The translations under genes were made by a program, and so were the position numbers. The notes beneath the pieces were generated by a model, which saw only the letters and a program-made list of their open reading frames with translations, did not search any database and was not told where the DNA came from. This document shows, piece by piece, positions 1-5,487 of a stretch of DNA of 5,487 nucleotides; the first letter of the stretch is position 1, and every line of letters starts with the position of its first letter. The stretch spans positions 1-5,487 of the forward strand of contig JALWON010000193.1 in assembly GCA_027083475.1 (NCBI GenBank), read 5' to 3'. This stretch comes from Sulfurimonas sp. GTDB taxonomy: Bacteria > Campylobacterota > Campylobacteria > Campylobacterales > Sulfurimonadaceae.

Positions 1-176
1 TTGCATCTGTTGTTGTGGGGATTAATATGCTTATGGCAATGTTTTTAGCGTATGGTTTTTCATTTTCACTTGCCAAGTATGGAGGACTTGCGATGGAGTC
101 TCCGCTCATTTTCTTTGTGATGAGCTTGCTTGTTGTTTTACTTGGAAGTGGAAGATACGCCGTAAATGCAAAATAA
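1..176 (+). CDS. C-terminal part of a probable DoxX family membrane protein (5' end outside window)
   Basis: An open frame enters from the left edge with its first full codon at position 3 and ends at TAA 174-176, giving 57 residues. The fragment has two hydrophobic stretches: one begins SVVVGINMLMAMFLAYGF and the other is LIFFVMSLLVVLLGSGRY. They are joined by a short polar turn (KYGGLAMESP). This layout, and the closing pattern of a last membrane helix followed by G-x-GRY and a short polar tail, fits the end of DoxX/DoxD-type four-helix inner membrane proteins, a family with loosely defined, often redox- or sulfur-linked roles. The family call is recognition from a fragment, so another small membrane protein is possible. 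The gene is convergent with the pssA-like gene, 4 bp away. Confidence 0.55.
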   Translation, partial: ASVVVGINMLMAMFLAYGFSFSLAKYGGLAMESPLIFFVMSLLVVLLGSGRYAVNAK

Positions 177-180
177 GCGT

Positions 181-738
181 TTATGGATGGGGTACTTTAA
201 GTGTAGAATTCAGACTCCATGCAATGATTGCCATGAGAATGATCACGCTAAAGGCTGAGAGTATTGCATAGGCATTGCTCAGATAGACAAGCCATAAAAG
301 AATGGCACCAAGGGGTGTTGGTACTCCTGTAAAAAACTTATCGACTTCACCTGCATCTGCATTGATGTTAAAGTGAATTAAGCGTCGCAGCCCTGCGATG
401 ACATAAGCGATACTCACAACACCCGCAAGAAACATACTCAAACCACTCAGTTGTGGTGAGTAAACAGCTTGAAAAATTAAAAAGACAGGCACAAGAACAA
501 AACTCAAAAAGTCTGCAAAACTATCAAGCTGAATGCCAAATTCATTAGAAAGATTATATTTTCGTGCAATTTTGCCATCGAAAATATCAAATGCTCCTCC
601 AATCCAAGCTAAAATAATAGCAAAAACAAAATTGTTATGTGTAATGTTGTAGGTTGCCAGAAGCCCTGCTGTAATGTTTACAAAAGTAAACAGGTTGGCT
701 AAGTTAAAGTGTGATGATGGTTTATACAAAAAGTCCAT
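181..738 (-). CDS. pssA: CDP-alcohol phosphatidyltransferase, probable short-type phosphatidylserine synthase
   Basis: This 185-residue integral membrane enzyme is expected to join CDP-diacylglycerol and serine to make phosphatidylserine, the precursor of phosphatidylethanolamine. The CDP-alcohol phosphatidyltransferase signature is complete: D51-x2-D54-G55-x2-A58-R59-x8-G68-x3-D72-x3-D76, the metal and CDP binding site. Features that favour PssA over PgsA are the R118-R119-x3-F-N segment, the FTGVPTP motif (136-142) and the closing S-x-LKVPHP. The length matches the short Bacillus subtilis type (about 177 residues), not the roughly 240-residue enzyme typical of Helicobacter. About five or six hydrophobic segments span 14-30, 38-50, 77-95, 101-116, 143-155 and 158-176. 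The ATG at 738 follows a good ribosome site, GAAGAGG, on the minus strand (744-750). The gene is divergent from feoA. Another alcohol acceptor cannot be excluded, and it may be a second PssA in this genome. Confidence 0.8.
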   Translation of the reverse strand: MDFLYKPSSHFNLANLFTFVNITAGLLATYNITHNNFVFAIILAWIGGAFDIFDGKIARKYNLSNEFGIQLDSFADFLSFVLVPVFLIFQAVYSPQLSGLSMFLAGVVSIAYVIAGLRRLIHFNINADAGEVDKFFTGVPTPLGAILLWLVYLSNAYAILSAFSVIILMAIIAWSLNSTLKVPHP

Positions 739-760
739 AAATACCTCTTCTTAAAATTAG

Positions 761-769
761 TGCTATAAT
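761..769 (+). promoter_or_regulatory. Candidate extended -10 element reading towards feoA
   Basis: TGCTATAAT is a perfect extended -10 (TG-n-TATAAT) on the + strand. It would start transcription near 776, leaving a leader of about 85 nt before feoA, with the Fur box inside the transcribed region. No -35 is recognisable. Because TATAATTATA (764-773) is its own reverse complement, this match may partly be a by-product of the minus-strand promoter. Confidence 0.35.
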
Positions 770-773
770 TATA
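768..773 (-). promoter_or_regulatory. -10 element of the pssA-like gene promoter
   Basis: Read on the minus strand this is a perfect TATAAT, preceded directly by TG. Transcription would start near 760-762, giving a leader of about 22 nt that contains the GAAGAGG ribosome site at 744-750 and ends at the ATG (738). That geometry is right for a vegetative promoter. No good TTGACA-like -35 is seen about 17 nt upstream, which is common in Campylobacterota promoters. It overlaps the + strand TATAAT at 764-769. Confidence 0.5.
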
Positions 774-812
774 CATTAATTATTCATATTTAGAGAAATA
801 TTTATCTTAATT

Positions 813-831
813 TAATATGATATTCATTATC
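813..831 (+). promoter_or_regulatory. Fur box upstream of feoAB
   Basis: TAATATGATATTCATTATC matches the classic 19-bp Fur consensus GATAATGATAATCATTATC at 15 of 19 positions. In the 7-1-7 view, TGATATT-C-ATTATCA (818-832) matches the ideal TGATAAT-n-ATTATCA inverted repeat at all but one of its 14 defined bases. It lies 30 bp upstream of feoA, a gene that is Fur-repressed in many bacteria. The expected effect is repression of the + strand operon by iron-loaded Fur. An effect on the divergent gene, whose -10 is 40 bp away, is less likely. Confidence 0.75.
816..821 (+). promoter_or_regulatory. Alternative feoA promoter -10 inside the Fur box
   Basis: TATGAT differs from TATAAT at one base and lies in a very A/T-rich tract with spaced T-runs upstream (about 780-812), the pattern used in place of a -35 by many Campylobacterota promoters. 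A start near 828 would give a leader of about 34 nt, and Fur bound at 813-831 would block it directly, which is the usual arrangement for iron-repressed genes. The choice between this and the -10 at 764-769 cannot be made from sequence. Confidence 0.35.
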
Positions 832-861
832 ATTACAAAAATAAATTAGAAGAAGAGTAGC

Positions 862-1089
862 ATGAAAAAACTGATAGAGTGTGAGCGTGGGGAAAAAGTA
901 AGAGTACTCAAGCTCCATGCCAAAGATGAGCTCAAACAGAGATTAATCTCTTTTGGACTCATGAAAGAAGCGATTGTAGAAGTTTTAGAACAGGCTCCTG
1001 CCAAACAGACGATAGAAGTAAAAGTAGGGAAAATGCGTTTAGCCTTGCGAGCACAAGAAGCAGAGCTTATAGCAGTAGAGGTACTCTAA
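862..1089 (+). CDS. feoA: Ferrous iron transport protein A (FeoA)
   Basis: This 75-residue cytoplasmic protein has one SH3-like FeoA domain filling its whole length. FeoA is thought to bind FeoB and influence its GTPase or transport activity, though the mechanism is unsettled. Visible family features are an early G-x-x-V-x-V-L strand (residues 10-17), the R-L-x-x-F-G-L turn (27-33), the E-V-L-E-x-A-P strand and turn (40-46), and the closing K-M-R-L-A-L-R-x-x-E-A-x-x-I-x-V element (57-73). The length is normal for the family. The ATG at 862 follows a purine-rich ribosome site, GAAGAAGAG (849-857). The Fur box upstream implies induction under iron limitation. The stop codon overlaps the feoB start, so the two genes are probably translationally coupled. 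Confidence 0.93.
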   Translation: MKKLIECERGEKVRVLKLHAKDELKQRLISFGLMKEAIVEVLEQAPAKQTIEVKVGKMRLALRAQEAELIAVEVL

Positions 1090-1091
1090 TG
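1087..1091 (+). other. TAATG stop/start overlap coupling feoA to feoB
   Basis: The last A of the feoA stop (TAA, 1087-1089) is the first base of the feoB ATG (1089-1091). A ribosome site, AGAGG (1077-1081), lies inside the feoA coding sequence 7 nt before the ATG and fixes the feoB start. The arrangement favours re-initiation and balanced output of the two subunits. Confidence 0.8.
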
Positions 1092-3218
1092 GAAGAAAAA
1101 AGCTGTCCTGTCATCTCAAAACACATTAAAGTAGCTCTTGTTGGACAACCTAATGTCGGCAAAAGTATGCTTATTAACTCCGTTTCTAATGCACATCTGC
1201 ATGTAGGGAACTTTTCTGGGGTTACAGTCGATAAAACAGAGGTTTTGTTTGATTATAAAGGCTATAACTTTACGGTTGTTGATTTGCCGGGAACCTATGC
1301 GTTTACGGATTATACAATAGAAGAGCGGGTGACACATGATTATTTGTGTGCAGAAGAGTATGATGTTATTATTAATGTTGTCGATTCGACAAACCTGACA
1401 AAAAATCTCCAACTCACAGCTGAATTGCTTACTATGAGTAAAAAAGTGGTTATTGCCCTCAATATGAGCGATGAAGCACAAAAAGAAGGCATAGAGATAA
1501 ACGCAGAGTATATGTCTGAACTCATGGGTGTGCCTTGTGTGAAAGTCTCAGCGGTAACAAAAGAGGGCATTGAGAAGCTTATTGATACCGTGTTGCAAAA
1601 ACATCAAGATAAAAAAGTAAAACCAAAGTTGGTTTTTAGCGAACCTGTTGAAGAGGAGATCGCACAAATAGTGTGGTACCTTGACAAGCACCGTTTCCAA
1701 TCTGAAAACAGCTACAGAAACATAGCGATTAATCTGCTTAAAAACAATAAAAAAACCTATGAAAAACTACATGATAATCCCATTTGGACGGAACTGCAAC
1801 CGATTTTGATTGAGGCTTCTAAGCATATTGAACTCCACCACGATAGTGATGATGTCAAAGAGGCTTTTGCAGAGGAGTATGCTTCTTTTAACCGTGGTAT
1901 TGTTGCTGAGGTACTCAAACAAAAAGTAAAACAAGAGAAAAAAACCATTACAGAAAAGATAGATAGTGTTTTAATTCACCCTCTTTTTGGAATTCCGATT
2001 TTTCTCTTTTTTATGTGGAGCCTTTTTCAGCTTACGTTTGAAGTGGGTGCGATTCCTATGGATTATATTGATGCTTTTTTTGGCTGGATGGGTGATACTG
2101 TAGGTGCTACTATAAGCAATGAAGATATTCGCTCACTTGTCGTCGATGGCATTATTGCAGGGGTAGGGGCTGTGGTGCTTTTTGTGCCCAATATCATTAT
2201 ACTTTTTATAGGGATTGCACTTTTAGAGAGTACAGGGTATATGTCACGTGTTGCCTTTTTACTTGATGGATTTTTTCATAAATTTGGTCTGCATGGGCAG
2301 AGTTTTATTCCGCTTGTGACGGGGTTTGGATGCTCTATTCCTGCTTATATGTCTGCCCGGATTTTAAAAAATGACAGAGATAGACTCTTAACTCTTTTTA
2401 TTATTGGTTTTATGTCTTGTGGTGCACGACTTCCTGTGTATGTTCTTTTTGCAGGTGCTTTTTTCTCGCCTGAAATGGCTGGAAATATTCTCTTTATTAT
2501 TTATATTAGTGGTGCGATGATAGGGATAATTGCTGCCAAAGTTTTAAAAATGACTGTGTTTAAAGGAGTGGATGAGCCTTTTGTGATGGAGATGCCAAAA
2601 TATAGATTGCCCTCTCTTAAACTTATTTGGCATACAGTGCTGACAAAAACGATGATGTACTTGAAAAAAGCGGGGACTTTTATCGCTGGGGCATCTATGT
2701 TGGTTTGGTTTTTAAGTAATTATCCGCATAATCTTGCATTAGAGGCAGAGTATGCACAAAAAATTGCTGTGGAAAGTAGTGCGAACGAGAAGCAAAAACT
2801 TGCAAATCAGCGCTCAAGTGAGCTGCTTGAACAGAGTTATCTAGGGAGTATTGGAAAATTTTCTGAACCTCTTTTTGCACCCCTTGGCTTTGATTGGAAA
2901 ATGAGTGTTGCCTTGCAAACAGGTTTGGCAGCCAAAGAGGTTGTGGTCTCTACTCTTGGTGTTTTATATTCACTAGGGAGTGATGTTACAGAAGGTGACA
3001 ATACTTTAGTTGGTGCGATTAGTAAAAATATCTCTTTTGCTTCTGCAGTTGCGTTTATTGTGGTGATTATGATTTATTTGCCTTGTTTGGCAGCCTCTGT
3101 TGTCTTTACCCGTGAAGCTGGAGGAATTCGTTATTTCTTCTATCTTTTAGCATTTACTTCGATTGTTGCCTATAGTTTAGCATTTATTGCCTATAATGTT
3201 ACAAGGATATTAGTTTAG
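1089..3218 (+). CDS. feoB: Ferrous iron transporter FeoB (GTPase-coupled inner membrane permease)
   Basis: This 709-residue protein brings Fe2+ across the inner membrane. The N-terminal G domain has all five motifs: G1 GQPNVGKS (19-26), switch I NFSGVTVDK (41-49), G3 DLPG (65-68), G4 NMSD (125-128) and G5 SA (154-155). Asn22 in G1 is at the position linked to potassium activation of FeoB-type GTPases. A charged helical spacer domain (about 180-290) follows, then the membrane domain with the two inverted gate motifs, GFGCSIPA (412-419, Cys415) and SCGARLPVY (443-451, Cys444). A polar loop (about 545-595) separates later helices, and the TGLAAKEVVVSTLGVLY block (611-627) and LPC (664-666) are family-typical. 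There is no Cys-rich C-terminal tail and no FeoC gene follows. The length is normal and the frame intact. The next gene starts 12 nt downstream. Confidence 0.97.
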   Translation: MEEKSCPVISKHIKVALVGQPNVGKSMLINSVSNAHLHVGNFSGVTVDKTEVLFDYKGYNFTVVDLPGTYAFTDYTIEERVTHDYLCAEEYDVIINVVDSTNLTKNLQLTAELLTMSKKVVIALNMSDEAQKEGIEINAEYMSELMGVPCVKVSAVTKEGIEKLIDTVLQKHQDKKVKPKLVFSEPVEEEIAQIVWYLDKHRFQSENSYRNIAINLLKNNKKTYEKLHDNPIWTELQPILIEASKHIELHHDSDDVKEAFAEEYASFNRGIVAEVLKQKVKQEKKTITEKIDSVLIHPLFGIPIFLFFMWSLFQLTFEVGAIPMDYIDAFFGWMGDTVGATISNEDIRSLVVDGIIAGVGAVVLFVPNIIILFIGIALLESTGYMSRVAFLLDGFFHKFGLHGQSFIPLVTGFGCSIPAYMSARILKNDRDRLLTLFIIGFMSCGARLPVYVLFAGAFFSPEMAGNILFIIYISGAMIGIIAAKVLKMTVFKGVDEPFVMEMPKYRLPSLKLIWHTVLTKTMMYLKKAGTFIAGASMLVWFLSNYPHNLALEAEYAQKIAVESSANEKQKLANQRSSELLEQSYLGSIGKFSEPLFAPLGFDWKMSVALQTGLAAKEVVVSTLGVLYSLGSDVTEGDNTLVGAISKNISFASAVAFIVVIMIYLPCLAASVVFTREAGGIRYFFYLLAFTSIVAYSLAFIAYNVTRILV

Positions 3219-3230
3219 TGGAGTCTACCT

Positions 3231-3959
3231 ATGTCAAAACTTTTAGTAGTTGAAGGAAGTAACATTGGGCGAGGAGTTTTTAAAGAAATCCTCGACGCAA
3301 ATAAAGAGTTTGAGTATGTGCTTACAGGAACATATAAAGAAGCAAAACAAGAACTTTCAAAAACACGGTATGAATTTGCTGTTGTCGATAATAATCTCAA
3401 AGATGCTCCAAACGGTGAAATTATAGCCCTCTTAAATAAGCATAATATTGCGCCGATTGTTTACATTCAAGAGTTGGATGAAGATACGTTTGAAACCTTT
3501 GAAGGGGCACAGATTGCAGAGTACATTATAAAACAACAACACCATAATGCACACCAAGCTATGCAAAGACTCCAACGCTTAAAAGAGAATAAAAAAACCA
3601 CTATTTTAATCGTTAATGATTCGCATATTTATAACATTTACTTAAAACAAAATTTAAGCCTTCATAAGTTTAAGGTCATTAGTGCAAACAACAATGAAGA
3701 AACACGAGAAAAATTAGAATTGCATCCAGAGATAGCATTAATGATTGTGGACGATAGTAAGCCTTATGTGAATGCCTTGTCGTTGATAGAAGAGACACGA
3801 TTGTATAAAACATCCCAAGAGATGAAAATTTTAGTTTTAGCAGAAGATGCAAACTCTTATGAAACAGCAAAATACTTGCTGAGAGGGGCGGATGATTACA
3901 TCGTCAAACAGTTTTCACGCAGTGAGTTTTATACACGAATTTATCAAAATATAATATAA
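3231..3959 (+). CDS. Stand-alone tandem receiver (REC-REC) protein, no output domain
   Basis: This 242-residue protein consists of two CheY-like receiver domains, about 1-105 and 124-242, joined by a Gln/His/Lys-rich helix (102-122). No signal peptide or membrane segment is seen. REC1 keeps Asp53 and Lys101, but its first acidic site is E8-G9 and Gln80 replaces the switch Thr/Ser. REC2 has N129-D130, phosphoacceptor Asp174 with Pro178, and Lys226, but Ala204 at the Thr/Ser position. In both, Gln follows the conserved Lys instead of Pro. The protein stops at the end of REC2, where related dual-receiver proteins such as Campylobacter CbrR continue into GGDEF. The ATG follows GTGGAG (3218-3223), 12 nt after feoB. 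The OmpR-type regulator starts 11 nt later. A connector or phosphate-sink role for the adjacent two-component system is inference; the function is unknown. Confidence 0.82.
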   Translation: MSKLLVVEGSNIGRGVFKEILDANKEFEYVLTGTYKEAKQELSKTRYEFAVVDNNLKDAPNGEIIALLNKHNIAPIVYIQELDEDTFETFEGAQIAEYIIKQQHHNAHQAMQRLQRLKENKKTTILIVNDSHIYNIYLKQNLSLHKFKVISANNNEETREKLELHPEIALMIVDDSKPYVNALSLIEETRLYKTSQEMKILVLAEDANSYETAKYLLRGADDYIVKQFSRSEFYTRIYQNII

Positions 3960-3970
3960 AGAGAGAAAGC

Positions 3971-4633
3971 ATGCAAAAAATACTGATGATTGAAGATGAT
4001 TTAGAATTAGCAGAGATACTAACAGAATATTTAGAACAGTTTGCATTTAAAGTGATTACAGAAGATGACCCTTTTAAGGCAGTGAGTGTTTTAAAGTTGG
4101 AACCTTTTGATTTGGTGATTTTAGATTTAACACTCCCTGGTATGGATGGCTTGGAAGTGTGTGAGGCGATTCGTGAGCGTCAAGATATTCCTATCATTAT
4201 CTCTTCAGCAAGAAGTGATGTGACTGATAAAATAAAAGCCCTTGAACTCGGAGCCGATGACTACCTTCCAAAACCCTATGACCCACGAGAACTTGAAGCG
4301 AGAATCAACTCCGTTTTGCGTCGTTATGAGGCAAAAACAGAGGCAAAAACACAAACAAAGAGTGATTTTAAATGCGATAAAGAGACGATGATTATCACCT
4401 ATAAAGGTCGCAATATTGACCTCACAAACGCAGAGTTCGGGATTTTAGCGTATATGATCAGCAAGCAGGGTTTAGTCGTTTCGCGTGAAGATTTGATTCA
4501 CAATGTCAATGCAATTAATGAAGACTCTTCAAACAAAAGTATTGATGTTATGGTGGGACGCATTCGTAATAAACTTGGCGATAAAGCACTCATAGAGTCA
4601 GTTCGCGGGGTTGGCTACAAACTTCTCAAATAG
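3971..4633 (+). CDS. OmpR/PhoB-family response regulator (ArsR-like partner of the downstream kinase)
   Basis: This 220-residue DNA-binding regulator has an N-terminal receiver domain (1-118) with every key residue: acidic site E8-D9-D10, phosphoacceptor Asp52 in LDLTLPGMDG, Ser79 as switch, Lys101 followed by Pro102. A flexible linker (120-132) made partly of repeated EAKT units leads to a winged-helix domain (about 135-220) with the DLTNAEFGIL start, the SIDVMVGRIRNKLGD recognition helix region (190-204) and the closing ESVRGVGYKLLK wing. It should be phosphorylated by the kinase encoded 15 nt downstream and bind DNA as a dimer. The ATG is preceded by the purine-rich ribosome site AAAGAGAG (about 3957-3964). 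Its targets cannot be read from the window. The pairing resembles Helicobacter ArsRS, but orthology is not shown, so no gene symbol is given. Confidence 0.93.
   Translation: MQKILMIEDDLELAEILTEYLEQFAFKVITEDDPFKAVSVLKLEPFDLVILDLTLPGMDGLEVCEAIRERQDIPIIISSARSDVTDKIKALELGADDYLPKPYDPRELEARINSVLRRYEAKTEAKTQTKSDFKCDKETMIITYKGRNIDLTNAEFGILAYMISKQGLVVSREDLIHNVNAINEDSSNKSIDVMVGRIRNKLGDKALIESVRGVGYKLLK
4328..4351 (+). repeat. Two perfect tandem copies of a 12-bp unit in the response regulator linker
   Basis: GAGGCAAAAACA occurs twice back to back (4328-4339 and 4340-4351), followed by a looser A/C-rich stretch that may be a decayed copy. Each unit encodes Glu-Ala-Lys-Thr in frame (residues 120-127), between the receiver and winged-helix domains. 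Because the unit is a multiple of three, gain or loss by slippage would change linker length without breaking the gene. Confidence 0.85.
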
Positions 4634-4648
4634 CTTAAAGCCGAAAAT

Positions 4649-5487
4649 ATGATACGACACCACGGAGTACTGATAACAGTTCTTTTTGCACTTATTTTAA
4701 CTTTAGTGAGTGTAAGTGCTATTTTTTGGGAGTTTTATAAGCTCAATAAACAGCAGTACATTGATCATATTTTCACAAAGTATGCAGTAATTATTCAAAT
4801 CTATAAAGAAAATCAGCAAAGACAAAATGAAAATGTCATGCTTGAGGCTAATCTCGCCGTTTATAAACTCTTTTTAGTCAAAGATAAAAAACAAGAAAAT
4901 GCAATTATCAAAGAGGCGACTGTTTTAAAAGAAGAGGGTATCCGAAGTGTGAAATCAACATTGATGCTCGGCCCTGAGGGTTTGTATAGAAAAAACAGTG
5001 TGGGACAACTCAATGCGACGATGCTTGAGGATGAAAATGTTATTTATTTTCGATTGCAAACGCCAGTAGGTTCTATTTTGATTAAAGATGAAAATTTAAA
5101 GCCCTATAATTATTTGAATCTTATGTATGCCTATTCGACTATTTTTACGGTGATTACTCTCTCTTTTGTGCTGATTTTACAAAAGCTCCGTCCTTTGATT
5201 CGTTTGAGAAAGAAAATTGCGCTTTTTGGAAATGGTGATATGAAAATCTCTTTTCGCACCAATAGTGTCGATGAGATAGGACTTGTTGCCAATGAGCTTG
5301 AAGCAGCCCGCGAGAAGATAGATAATCTGCTCACAGCAAGAACACTCTTTTTACGTAACCTAATGCATGAACTCAAAACACCTATTGCAAAAGGGACAAT
5401 CGCTACACAGATGTTAGATTCTGAAAAACAAAAAAAGCGCTTTAGCTCTATATTTTCTCGTCTTGAAGCTTTGGTGACAGAGTTTGC
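4649..5487 (+). CDS. ArsS-like sensor histidine kinase, N-terminal 279 residues (3' end outside window)
   Basis: An open frame runs from ATG 4649 off the right edge with no stop. The visible order is typical of a membrane sensor kinase: a short cytoplasmic start, TM1 (about 7-28), a periplasmic region (about 30-156), TM2 (about 158-178), a HAMP domain (about 179-230, with Pro182 and the DEIG motif 208-211), and the start of a HisKA domain with phosphoacceptor His240 in LMHELKTPIAKG. That H-box context is the one seen in the ArsS family of Campylobacterota. The ATPase domain lies beyond the window. The periplasmic part has one His (His40) and no Cys, so a His/Cys metal site is not evident and the stimulus is unknown. 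The ATG is the first possible start after the regulator's stop codon. Its ribosome site is weak (TAAAG, 4636-4640). Confidence 0.9.
   Translation, partial: MIRHHGVLITVLFALILTLVSVSAIFWEFYKLNKQQYIDHIFTKYAVIIQIYKENQQRQNENVMLEANLAVYKLFLVKDKKQENAIIKEATVLKEEGIRSVKSTLMLGPEGLYRKNSVGQLNATMLEDENVIYFRLQTPVGSILIKDENLKPYNYLNLMYAYSTIFTVITLSFVLILQKLRPLIRLRKKIALFGNGDMKISFRTNSVDEIGLVANELEAAREKIDNLLTARTLFLRNLMHELKTPIAKGTIATQMLDSEKQKKRFSSIFSRLEALVTEF

Noticed and set aside
157..180. Possible bidirectional terminator between the DoxX-like and pssA-like genes (ACGC at 157-160 pairing with GCGT at 177-180)
   Set aside because: The stem is only 4 bp with a 16-nt loop and has no U-run, so it is too weak to call.
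774..812. A sigma-70 -35 box (TTGACA-like) for either divergent promoter
   Set aside because: No hexamer at suitable spacing from the -10 elements resembles TTGACA on either strand. The region is simply A/T-rich.
1116..1481. Open frame of 121 codons on the minus strand inside feoB
   Set aside because: It lies wholly inside the well-conserved FeoB G domain. Its product is rich in Ile, Asn, Cys and Phe with no recognisable domain, as expected of the antisense shadow of a real gene.
3219..3230. Possible FeoC gene or terminator after feoB
   Set aside because: Only 12 nt separate feoB from the next gene, with no hairpin, and the next protein is a double receiver, not a winged-helix FeoC.
3231..3959. 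Frameshifted or broken REC-REC-GGDEF gene
   Set aside because: No GGDEF-like sequence follows in any frame. The next gene begins 11 nt later as an intact OmpR-type regulator with its own ribosome site, so there is no remnant to join.
5131..5376. Open frame of 81 codons on the minus strand near the right edge
   Set aside because: It is antisense to the TM2, HAMP and H-box region of the sensor kinase, whose + strand frame is clearly coding. No ribosome site or family match was recognised.

Overview
The window is an AT-rich, densely packed bacterial segment. It most resembles a Campylobacterota (epsilonproteobacterial) genome, such as a Sulfurimonas/Sulfurospirillum/Arcobacter-type organism. 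Three things point that way: FeoB has the G1 form GQPNVGKS remembered from Helicobacter-type FeoB, the sensor kinase looks like the ArsS family of that phylum, and the promoters are A/T-rich with recognisable -10 elements but no clear -35. The genus cannot be fixed from sequence alone.

Layout. At the left edge is the last 57 codons of a small membrane protein, probably of the DoxX family, on the + strand. Only 4 bp separate its stop from that of a convergent - strand gene for a short, Bacillus-type phosphatidylserine synthase (pssA-like, 181-738). A 123-bp divergent intergenic region (739-861) follows. It holds a perfect palindrome that reads TATAAT on both strands and a near-consensus Fur box (813-831). 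From 862 to the right edge every gene is on the + strand and tightly spaced: feoA (862-1089), feoB (1089-3218, start overlapping the feoA stop), a 242-residue protein made only of two tandem receiver domains (3231-3959), an OmpR-family response regulator (3971-4633), and an ArsS-like sensor histidine kinase (4649 to the edge, truncated inside the HisKA domain). Gaps between these genes are -1, 12, 11 and 15 nt, with no visible terminator.

How the genes may work together. FeoA and FeoB form the ferrous iron uptake system, and the Fur box suggests repression when iron is plentiful. The spacing suggests that the three signalling genes are co-transcribed with feoAB, so an iron-repressed promoter would also set the level of a complete two-component system plus an unusual output-less double receiver. 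This grouping is the most interesting part of the window. The double receiver keeps phosphoacceptor aspartates but has lost several switch residues in both domains, so it may be a phosphate sink, a protein-interaction connector, or the remnant of a REC-REC-GGDEF protein. No mobile element, CRISPR array, tRNA or rRNA was seen, and no stretch over 300 bp lacks a gene.
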